Assembly (NCBI RefSeq): GCF_001186125.1
Contig: NW_014040347.1
Span: 17,251 to 43,918 of the forward strand
DNA: 26,668 nt
From: Sphaeroforma arctica JP610
Lineage: Eukaryota > Opisthokonta > Ichthyosporea > Ichthyophonida
Direction: 5' to 3'
A program made the translations under genes and the position numbers. Each line of letters starts with the position of its first letter. The first letter of the stretch is position 1. This document shows positions 1 through 8,079 of the stretch, one piece after another. The notes under the pieces were generated by a model. The model did not search any database and had not been told where the DNA came from. It saw nothing but the letters and a program-made list of their open reading frames with translations.

Positions 1-32
1 ATATATTTATATATCCACATTCATATCCATAA

Positions 33-80
33 ATATATATATGTGTGTGTGTGTGTGGAGATATTTGTGTGTGTGTGTGT
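33..80. repeat. TA/TG microsatellite
   Basis: A short AT run passes into two TG runs (about 42-57 and 66-80) separated by a few bases. This is simple-sequence DNA. Small reading frames across it are artefacts of the repeat. Confidence 0.9.
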
Positions 81-85
81 CATAA

Positions 86-177
86 GTCACCTGAGATGGC
101 TTGTAAAAGTATGTTGACAGAGTCACATACCCTTGCAGTTCGAAAGAGTGCAGCTTGGGTACATCAACGAAGCCACG
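86..177 (-). repeat. Tandem duplicate of LRR exon end plus splice donor (copy of 231-323)
   Basis: The segments 86-177 and 231-323, 145 bp apart, align over their whole length. Both carry a GFVDVPKL / AFVGVPKL-type LRR end, the GTATGTGACTCTGTCAA donor region, and then ATCTCAG(A/G)TGAC inside the intron. The duplicated unit therefore spans an exon-intron junction. Divergence of roughly a fifth of positions suggests it is not recent. The right-hand copy may be a second real exon or a non-functional duplicate. Confidence 0.7.
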
Positions 178-275
178 TTTATTACACTCACAGCAAGCAG
201 ACAAGTCGTATCGAACGAAAAAGCACCCACGTCATCTGAGATCTCGTGTAGTCTTATATTGACAGAGTCACATAC

Positions 276-465
276 CTCTCGTAGTTCAAGAGAGCGCAGC
301 TTAGGTACACCAACAAAGGCATCTACCGCTATCGAATCTATATTGTTCTCGTATATCTCGATTTTATCTACCAGGGGCAAGTTGTCGAATGTGCCGCTCT
401 CCAGTGTACCGATTTTGTTCCTGCCCGCATTAAGGTCTCGAGGACTGGCAGATCCTTGAACGTGC
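276..465 (-). pseudogene. LRR gene exon with two to three LRRs
   Basis: A CCCAG acceptor (466-470) opens a 190-nt exon. It begins TFKDLPVLETL. Then, one frame over (as if a single A were missing), it continues with NKIGTLESGTFDNLPLV and NNIDSIAVDAFVGVPKLRSL, two well-formed 24-residue LRRs. The exon ends with a GAG|GTATGT donor at 275. The second and third repeats are the clearest protein signal in the left 3 kb. The frame change near 430 is either a real lesion or a sequence error. The tail of the exon and its donor are duplicated at 86-177. Confidence 0.6.
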
Positions 466-477
466 CTGGGATGGTTA

Positions 478-1222
478 GATGTTGTTAGTAATGTCTCAAT
501 GGAGCGATATGCTGTAACATTTATCAGATCTGTGCACTGCTTATATTGTATGAAAAAAAGAGCAGGCCTTTTCTTTGATACGGATTAGTTTCTACACGGT
601 TTGCATACATCCGAATATGGGTAACCGTATTTGTGTATCTGAAAGTATATACATGCCAAAAGGCCATATACACTAATCACAGCTAGACCCAGATATCGTA
701 TCAAAAGTTGTGCGTAGTGGAGTATGTGCGTGTACGTGAAAATGTACATATGAGTTTTAGAATGCATGTGATTGCGTGATCCTCTGATCTGCACAGTGTA
801 TAAAGATCTGATTTTTTAAGGTTTGCAGGTACACGCCTGTGCTATAACTCTACCAGAAATATGGCACGAGGCTGGGTATTCAGATTGTAGTGCACTAAAA
901 GAACTAAATGAATACTAAAAGAACACTATGCCAACACCCAAGTACTGCCGCACACAAATATAACACTAGAGGCTCGTGTATCTATGAGGGTACCAGGACT
1001 GAGATCGGACGAAATACAATTATCTGAATGGACTTTTTGAACATTCAATAAAGTACTCTATAACAGTTCTAATTCGATTGCATGCATCATCGGAATTGGG
1101 ATATATTGACTGTCTACCAGATAGTTGATATCTGTGTTCGTTCTATGGCCCAAGGGTAGACAAAAAAAAAGTCCTAATCTTCCCATGTATCAAACACATC
1201 GAGATCGAACGATAAAACATAC
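478..1222. other. No recognisable gene
   Basis: AT-rich DNA between LRR exons. Short open frames occur on both strands but none resembles a known family. It could be intron sequence of the LRR gene. Confidence 0.4.
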
Positions 1223-1284
1223 TTAAGAACAGGGATGGGATTGTTTCCCAGGATGATATCCTTCACATTGGGGGCGTCTTTAAA
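1223..1284 (-). pseudogene. LRR gene exon
   Basis: A GGCCAG acceptor at 1285-1290 is followed by an open 62-nt stretch reading FKDAPNVKDIILGNNPIPVL, a near-canonical LRR with L-G-N-N at the conserved asparagine position. It ends at a GTATGT donor (1222-1217). That is the same donor hexamer as the exon at 276-465, which supports one gene with a consistent splice signal. Confidence 0.5.
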
Positions 1285-1411
1285 CTGGCCAATGTCGAAA
1301 ACAATTAAATAGTTAAAAATACTTTACATGCAAACACTTTCAACCGAATACCAAACACGCATATTTTGCATACGATAATCAATCACGCACGAAAAGGTGT
1401 CTGCACCATAC

Positions 1412-1490
1412 AATTGTCAGAAAAGGTGTCTGTATTGGCGAATGAGTACTTGCAGACGGATAAGTCAATACGTATCAGCGACTTTATGCT
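1412..1490 (-). pseudogene. Possible LRR gene exon
   Basis: A CAG acceptor precedes an open stretch reading SIKSLIRIDLSVC, then about eight residues, then DTFSDN. This fits the L-x-x-L-x-L-x-x-C/N pattern of an LRR. A GTATGG donor follows at 1411. The exon is 79 nt, close to the 72 nt of one 24-residue LRR. On its own it is weak; its place between two better LRR exons on the same strand supports it. Confidence 0.35.
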
Positions 1491-1788
1491 CTGGCTGAAG
1501 TGAACGTATGCAGAGTATGCTGCAAATAACATGCTATGTAAACGAATTATGATTAGATCGAATGTAAACAAACGTAATATTTTTAATCCATTCGAATATA
1601 TACAATGGATAGTCAGATAAATGCGAAGTAGAGTGGATATAAATGGCTGAGAAAACACCATACATTCTCGACTGATGTCATTAAACATCAACATATGATC
1701 AGGTACTAGAATGCACATATGCTGCAGATACATTGCCTACATCTAAATCACATTAAAATTATTTGAATTTACAGTCAAAATGCCCTAC

Positions 1789-2013
1789 TGGTAATTGCGT
1801 TTCCCGATATATCATTGCGCTCTAGATTGGTGAGAGACCCTTGAAAAGATTGGGGTCCAATCCGGTGACAGTTTCGCCCTCATTGTCCCAACAGCACAGG
1901 AATACATCCACACATTTTTTTAACGTCAGTTTTTGTGGTGAGCACTGAGTCAATAGCCCGTCTTTTACGTCGAAGGACCTGAGTAAGTTTAAAGGAAGGT
2001 CGTTTGAAAACGT
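1789..2013 (-). pseudogene. LRR gene exon, Cys-rich N-terminal part plus first LRR
   Basis: After a possible TAG acceptor (AG at 2014-2015) the minus strand stays open for about 60 codons. It contains a cluster of cysteines (C, then KKC and LCCW about 16-27 residues later), then a TGLDPNLFKGL stretch that fits the first half of an LRR. The second half (NLER, then ISGNAIT) continues in another frame, displaced by an apparent 2-base gain. A GTAGGG donor candidate follows at 1788. The Cys-rich segment could be an LRR N-terminal cap. I see no signal peptide or start codon, so the true 5' end is unknown. Confidence 0.45.
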
Positions 2014-2439
2014 CTACTATGCGAGTGACAACATGAGGAAATACACGAGAAATGAAAGAAACTAAAAACCCTAAAATTTCAACTTGTATGCCTAATACAA
2101 AACTAAATGGAAATTATGTGAGGCACAGTCGCAGTAATCACGGTTTTCTGCTAGAATCTCTCGATTAGAGAGTAGACAGTTAAATAAATATGTTTTTATT
2201 TAGTAGGAAAGGTTAACACGTTTTCTCAATATTTTCATAGTCTCCCAAAAAAAGGACTAGATTTTTTAGAAATATACAATATTTGTGTTTTTTTTTATAA
2301 AGCTTTGTCACAAATCTAATCACAGAGTCACAGAATAGAGCCGAGTCAGTCGGTGAGTCGGATAGGTTTATTATTTTATTACCGAGTATGATAGGTCAGT
2401 AGATTCTCTCTAAAACGACTAAGAGCGGCTAGAGAGTAG

Positions 2440-2560
2440 TGAGATAGCCCAAGGCCCCACAGGCCACAAGTCCACAACCCAAGCCCCACTGCCAGTCCCC
2501 ACTGCCCACAGCCTACAGCCCTACAGTAGTACAGCCCGGCTACAGGGCATACAAAGGGCA
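2440..2560. repeat. GC-rich low-complexity patch (CCCACAG/CCACAAG-like words)
   Basis: About 120 bp rich in CCCCAC, CCACAG and CCTACAG words stands out sharply from AT-rich flanks. The minus-strand frame through it gives a G/W/L-rich peptide typical of low-complexity DNA. I do not regard it as coding. Confidence 0.6.
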
Positions 2561-3431
2561 TAAGTGGAAATCTGCAACAGGCAGGGGTTTAGGGAAATAC
2601 TAAAATAGATTGATTCTTCTTGATATATAAATATTGTCCATATATAGCATTATTTTAATTCGTATCTATGTTGAGCAATTAAGAATTCACTCTATGACTC
2701 TATGTAGCACAAATAGTTCACAACAGTAATGTACATACTACATGGCTCTCTAAATTTGTACCAAAACTGATACGAAACGATCTAAATATTTCTTTCCAGC
2801 AGAAAAATTAAAGAACCTAAGAAAGAACTGCCTAAATATTCAATATTCATCAGATGGCTTTTTTATCCATTGTTTTGTTTTGACAAAGCAAAGCAAATAT
2901 AAATACAATAAAACAATACATTCGTCATAGCCCCTCTAAATAAATAGTAAACTATTATACACTCTATTACACGATATCCAAGAGTATGTATTTATGTAAA
3001 AACCCATATCATATCATATCTAGCCTCCTAAAATAATAACTATTTTTTTTAAAACAAAATATTTATAAAAAGTACATATGTATGTCCACCAAAATACTAT
3101 TTTTGAAAAAGTACACTGCACAGTGCACACCCGCCTTTTTTTTGCCTTTTTTTTCTTAAATATACAAAAAGAAAAAAATGTGTGTAAAATATGCTACAAT
3201 ATCACAGTACATATCTATATTTATGTATTCTACAATAGTTGTATACAACATTTTAGGATAAATACTACATAAAGATGGATACATAGTTACTATGTAATTA
3301 CATACATACACCGATACACGTCCTACGGTCCTTATTACAAGTATGTATTCTTTCTGGATCTATTAGCTCCACAACCCTCCGGCTCTGCTCAGTGCTCACA
3401 ACTGTTATATAATATATATTGACTCATGACT

Positions 3432-3468
3432 AGACTGTCAGTGTCTGACCTCTGACGACTGACAGTCT
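3432..3468. repeat. Hairpin with perfect 10-bp arms
   Basis: AGACTGTCAG at 3432-3441 is the exact reverse complement of 3459-3468, with a 17-nt loop that itself contains CTGAC/GACGA words. It lies just beyond the 3' end of the large retroelement fossil and within the tentative hAT-like right end. Confidence 0.6.
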
Positions 3469-3493
3469 GACGTTGAGTCTGTACTGAGTACTC

Positions 3494-4378
3494 TCACTCT
3501 GTAGTCACTAAAAAATGAAATATCATTGAATAGTGAATAGTGATATATAGACTGATAGTTTTTAACGGATAAGTTTTAACTTCCATTCCTTCAGACGATG
3601 GAAACATGCTATCTTTTTCAGCTTGTGACTTATGCAGGCGTTTACGCCATTTTCGAATGAAGGCTTTTAAATAGTCTTGGTTATCGAAAGCATCTGAAGT
3701 CAACTCAGCTATTGTACCGTCTATAAAGCGTGTACGATAGTATGTATAGCGTCCCTTATCCGTTCTCCATACAATGTCTTTAAATTCAGAACGATCAAGA
3801 GGGGCATTCGAATCATGTCTTCTTGTGAGTATAATCTCTGTAGTCGGAATACAACTTGTGCCTATATTAATCGCACTAGAACCATCGGGGTTATTTACCT
3901 CGTACGTTCCACTTTTAGTGTCTACTACAGAGATTATATAGGGAAATATCCATTTAGATGTTAATACAGTAGCATCGGAATTACGTTGACGGATGTTAGC
4001 TCTGTCACCAACCTGATACTCAGCTATCTTCTTGGTAGTGATCCAACGCTTTTGCCGTTTTAATAAGATCACATTGCGTATTTCTCGCAAGCAAGGATAT
4101 ACAACGTTATAAAAACGTTGCACCTTCTCTAACCATGGTAACTCATGGTGATCAGGCTCATCCTCGGTAAAGGGGATTTGTAACCCACTATATCTGCCAC
4201 GAAAATAGTGAGCGGGTGTAGTTTCTGTATCAGAATCAGCACACTCGTTCATCTCTATGTGTACCCACTTAAGGTGGTACGGCCAATCATCTGCATCATC
4301 CGTTAATGCAATACGCAAGATTAAGTCTTCTATGGCGCGTTTCATTTGTGCCTTGCGTTTGCGGCTTATATGGCACAC
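3494..4378 (-). mobile_element. Element 1: integrase C-terminus with chromodomain-like tail
   Basis: Residues about 110-185 carry 'YQVGDRANIRQRNSD', then 'WIFPYIISVVDTKSGTYEV', the SH3-like C-terminal domain of Ty3/Gypsy integrases. Residues about 205-250 ('FKDIVWRTDKGRYTYYRTRF', then 'YLKAFIRKW') match the spacing of a chromodomain (E-x-I-V-x-x-R...Y-x-V-K-F/W). Chromodomains at this position are known to steer integration to modified chromatin. The match here is by pattern only. Confidence 0.6.
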
Positions 4379-4388
4379 CTCTCTTTTG

Positions 4389-5210
4389 TCATATGCCTGA
4401 TACGAGTACTAGCGATTCCATTACGTCATCGCAGAACTTGCTACCGTTATCAGTGCACATAATACCCGGCCACCCGTGGTCAGCAAAGACTTGGCAACAT
4501 AATTCTGCCACGGTCAGCGTATTCTTATCCTTTAATGAATAGTGCAAGTTAAACCGTGACGCCACATCAAAGAAGTGGCATACGTAACGGTCAACTGTGT
4601 GCTCGGACGTGAGCAGGTCAACCAAAACAATGATGACCCTGCGCCATGGAACATCTTCAGTCACACTCTTAAGCGGTGCGAACCCATAGCGCTTGATCTG
4701 ATTGAGATCACAGTCTGTACATGATTGATATACTCTGTCAACTAAAGTTGCCAGCTTAGGGTGCGCGATCCCATTTTGCATAGCATCTTTAAGTGCGTCT
4801 ACTACGTTCTGGTGCTTCAGCTTATGGTTTTGTGTCTGCCAAGCAAGAATGTTTTTATCATTCTGCTCCTCCAGAATAAATGTAAGGTGTTGAGAATCCA
4901 CTTGCGTGGTCTCTAACTCTGTAGTATTTCCATACTCCTGTTCTGCTTTCACATGAGTGTCATAAGTGCGCTCATGTGCGTTAGATACACCTGACTTATT
5001 AAATAGTCGCATTATATGTGTATACGCTTCAGGATTGTCTTTCTTTAATCCCTTTAAAAATAAGGTTTGAAAGACCTCAATCTTGGACTTTGTGTTATTA
5101 AACAGAGTCCTAGCTAGAGACTGATGCTTCTTAACAGTGTCATTAGTAGATTGTATTTCTTGTGCACAGACTTTAAATGCTGTGTTGCCTTTGAACTGCT
5201 TAACGTTCAA
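4389..5210 (-). mobile_element. Element 1: integrase (zinc-binding and catalytic core region)
   Basis: The second half of this stretch carries an H-x3-H (HKLKH), then C-T-D-C, the zinc-binding HHCC arrangement of retroviral-type integrases. The core follows, with 'VPWRRVIIVLVDLL', 'HFFDVASRFNLHYSL', then 'FADHGWPGIMCTDNGSKF', the second catalytic aspartate region. The first ~120 residues are Lys/Glu-rich and not recognised. The enzyme would join element DNA to host DNA. Confidence 0.8.
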
Positions 5211-5413
5211 TTGGGTAGAGAGTGGAATCTCTGATTCTTTGACCTTGTTAAGGAAGGTCTCAGAAGAGGTTCATTTGGTTGTTCCAATTGGATCTATACG
5301 ACATATTATAGTATGTTTCCAGGGCGTCTTCTGGACGGCTCGGGTATCCTGATATAGAAAAATATCTACTTCCCTATCTAAATATGTTAGCTCGCATTGA
5401 ATTATGCTTATCA

Positions 5414-5692
5414 ATTTATGAGCCATGAATCTTTACTCTGTAATAGGCAACATAACGTGATGGTAGCTTTATGTATATGGACATAATTTAATAGCTGGGC
5501 AATGAACTGCCATGGTGGATTAGCCCACGCATTATGTTTGTAGAGGTCTATTTGAAAGGCGTCTCCCAAAGGATTATTTAAAGTCCTGTAATTAGATAGT
5601 TGTGCATTTTGATGTGCAGCAAACATATCTATGGTATGTGACCCAGATATCTTTTGAGCCAGTTCAAACCACCTGGAATTACATTTCCAGTC
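5414..5692 (-). mobile_element. Element 1: Dam-like (N6-adenine) methyltransferase-type domain
   Basis: Directly after RNase H, about 93 residues follow the layout of phage/Dam-type N6-adenine methyltransferases: an initial W (DWKCNSRWF), then 'HTIDMFAAHQN' (D-h-F/C-A-x-x-x-N), a Y about six residues on, 'NAWANPPWQFI' (the N-P-P-W catalytic motif IV) and a final 'CCLLQSKDSW'. A domain of this kind is known between RNase H and the recombinase in DIRS-type retrotransposons. Here it precedes an integrase. The motifs are seen in the sequence; the methyltransferase activity is inferred. The alternative is a derived, non-catalytic RNase H extension. Confidence 0.55.
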
Positions 5693-6299
5693 AGTGGCTA
5701 GTAACTCACGTACGGATTTATTAGAGTCCGATACGAAGCGTAATAAAATATCCGGTAAATGGTTATGTATCCCTGGTAGATGTTTGATATCAAAATGAAA
5801 CTTTGTTATTGTATCATGCCATCGGCTCAGTAATTGAGAGTCTGGCTTCATCTCCTTCATATATTGAAGAGACTTCTGATCACACATCAGCGTAAAAGCT
5901 GTTCCGTATATGTAATCGCGGAAGTGTGTTAAGGCTGCTACTATGGTTAGTAGCTCTTTCTTCACAGTTGGATAATTTAATTGCGATGCATTCATTGCTC
6001 GGCTAAAGAATTGTATATACCTAGGTTTACTATCTATAACCTAGTATAGTACGCTTCCGAGTGTTAATTCTGATGTGTCCGTTGCTATTTCAAACGGCAC
6101 GCCATCGACTGGTCCTTGTACAACAGGGGCTTGTTGGACTGCTTGCTTGAGCGCTTTAAATGCGTCATCAAACTCTTTAGTCCACAAGTCTCCTAGTTTG
6201 CCTTTATGACATCTTAAGTATCCAAAAGGTTTAAGGTAATCAGCCAAGTGTGGCACTCCATCTGAAAAGAAGTTTACAAACCCACACATGCTGTTCACA
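5693..6299 (-). mobile_element. Element 1: RNase H (Ty3/Gypsy connection and RNase H)
   Basis: After the RT thumb come 'FEIATDTSELTLGSVLY' and later 'NYPTVKKELLTIVAALTHFR' with 'LMCDQKSLQY', the hallmark pattern of Ty3/Gypsy RNase H (D..S..A.G.VL, E.EALA.V.A...FR, .TDH..L..). It ends near 'HLPDILLR', which corresponds to the usual N..AD.LSR end. RNase H removes the RNA strand during reverse transcription. Confidence 0.8.
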
Positions 6300-6969
6300 T
6301 CTCTTCCTGTAGTTGGTGTTCGCCAATCTAACAGGTGTGCTACCTTACCGGGGTCGCTTTTAATACCTTCCCCATATATGTGGTAGCCTAAGAGCTGTTT
6401 TTTGCTCATTGCGAAGTGGCATTTCTTCTAGTTAATATTGAAGTTTTGCTCGTTGAGTCTCTTAAGGACTCGTCTGACTAATGCAGCATGTTCGCCCTTA
6501 GTCTTTAGAAAAGATGACTATGTCATTTATATAGACTTGCACGTTAGGCATGTCTGTAAACATTTCTTCCATTACTTGTTGGAAGAATGCTGGTAAAGAG
6601 TGTAACCCGAAAGGTGCATCTCTGAACCGGTATTGCTTGCCTTTCCACGTAAAACTAAAGTATTTACGATGTGGTTCATATACCTGCATTTGATGGTATC
6701 CTTGTGTCAGGTCTATAGTTGTAAATACTGTAGCACCTTCCATCTTTCGCATTAGCTCGTTAATACGAGGTAAGTGAAAGCTATGAGTCGGCAATAATTT
6801 ATTTATTGGACTCGTATCTAAACATACTCTGACTTTCTTAAACGATCCGTCAGAGTTATGTTGGTCTACGGCTAGCAGCTCCAAGTTAACTGGCGTATGT
6901 TGATAGTTAATTTCTATCACTCCATCTGCTAGCCATTTCTCAACTTGTTCTTTTACCACAGCCTCGTGT
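6300..6969 (-). mobile_element. Element 1: reverse transcriptase
   Basis: The region contains the Ty3/Gypsy RT landmarks in order: a fingers segment with 'WLADGVIE', 'TTIDLTQGYHQM', 'F.DAPFGLHSLPAFFQQVM', the catalytic-loop region 'VYINDIVIFSKD', and then the thumb with 'LLGYHIYGEGIKSDPGKV'. It copies element RNA into DNA. Together with the downstream RNase H this is the strongest family evidence for element 1. Confidence 0.85.
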
Positions 6970-7589
6970 CTCCAGGGTACATAGTTCCTTGAGGGACACT
7001 TTAACTGTGTAAAGTCTACCTTGGTTAAGTCAAGGCTGACATATCCGTCGTTAAAGCGGAATTTTGCCCAATCTGTGATCTATGTCTTCTTATTAACTAG
7101 AGTCAGATCCATGATTTTGTTCGCAAAGTCAGGTATTAATGCCTTGACTGTGTCTGACGGGGGCTTATATGGATTCAGAAAGTTATCGTCTTATTGATCC
7201 TTTATTGAATCTATGTTATTTGGTAGACCCGTTACGGTTATACCTAGAGTGAGTAAATCGCTCATTCCCACTATAATGTCGTACTTCTGTGACATCTTTA
7301 CGATCACAGCTTGAATCGTGATATTTCTATCATCGGCCAGGGAGATTTTAACATCTGTGGCCATGGTATCACACTTTGAAGTTTTATCATCTGCTAAAAT
7401 TAGGCGAGAGGTTTGAGTTCGCCTTCCAATGCCTTAGATTAATGCAAAGCGGTCGGATATACATGAAATTTCCGAACCAGGGTCAATCAATGCAGGGACT
7501 TTATTTCCATTGCAATATACAGGTACTATTACACGCTCATCTAGGGAGTCGTTGTATCTTCTTTGTAACGATTGTACCTGGTAGTACTT
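6970..7589 (-). mobile_element. Element 1: interval between zinc-rich region and RT, probably degraded protease
   Basis: This is where the aspartic protease of a Ty3/Gypsy element would lie. I could not identify a protease motif with confidence. The assignment rests on position only. Confidence 0.3.
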
Positions 7590-7874
7590 TCATTCCAACT
7601 TAATGTCGGGCTTCTTGTCGCAATACTTGGCGTGATAGCCTTTGGTCTTCTCACACTTGTCACACTTAGTAAGAAAGTGTGTACAGGTGGGTGCATGTCT
7701 GCTATTCCAGTAACCGTTAGGGGTCAATTGGTACATGTCATACCCACACTGTGCGTCGGCACATTTTGTAATCTCCTTATATGGAGATTCCTTGTCCTTC
7801 GACTCCGCGCGTGCCCGTCTATTGGGTCGCGTTGATTGAGTGGAGTCGCGAGCACGTGTCTGGTTAGGACGCAT
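7590..7874 (-). mobile_element. Element 1: Cys/His-rich, zinc-knuckle-like region
   Basis: The stretch is Arg/Lys-rich, then carries several Cys and His residues (C-x4-C near the middle; then CTHF, CDKCEK, and H-x3-YC near the end). This resembles nucleocapsid-type zinc binding, though the spacing is not the classic CCHC knuckle. Its place between gag and RT supports a nucleic-acid-binding role. Confidence 0.45.
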
Positions 7875-8079
7875 CTAATGAAGCTTATCATCTGACGTCT
7901 GGCGTGAGAGGTGTCCTTGATCAGGGAGCTCGCGCGGTTTCTTATTTACCGCCTTTCCCTTCGAGGATACTCGGTGTGTGGTGGAAAGAGTGAATACAGT
8001 ATCATAAAACTGTTCCCACGTAGTTCGGGATAGATAAAACTTTGTTTCGTGTTCCTTGTCTCGAGCCTCAGTTGCGTAT

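Larger units (their letters stand above)
86..2013 (-). pseudogene. Fragmentary leucine-rich-repeat (LRR) protein gene, running off the left edge
   Basis: At least four short stretches on the minus strand read as LRR-type protein: 1789-2013, 1412-1490, 1223-1284 and 276-465. They share the pattern of an F-x-x-L/A-P motif followed by L-x-x-L/I-x-L-x-x-N. Three are followed by GTATGT- or GTATGG-type splice donors and most are preceded by a YAG acceptor, so they look like exons of one spliced gene. LRR proteins mediate protein-protein recognition; the partner cannot be told from this sequence. The N-terminal piece is Cys-rich, as LRR caps often are. Two exons change frame inside an otherwise good LRR, which argues for a decaying gene, although base-calling errors could give the same picture. 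Spacing between exons is irregular and I found no convincing exon between 478 and 1222. The 3' end lies outside the window. Confidence 0.55.
2323..3501. mobile_element. Possible non-autonomous DNA transposon (hAT-like), weak
   Basis: The left end starts CAGAGTCAC and the right end, read inward on the minus strand, starts CAGAGTGAG. Both sides are enriched in GAGTC/GACTC words, a subterminal pattern I associate with hAT elements. Between them lies AT-rich, non-coding DNA. The flanking 8-mers (tctaatca and tagtcact) do not form a clean target-site duplication, so the boundaries are tentative. No transposase is seen. Confidence 0.25.

Noticed and set aside
585-794. Minus-strand 69-codon frame with a hydrophobic stretch
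   Set aside because: It has no LRR pattern, no splice context and ordinary AT-rich composition; probably chance.
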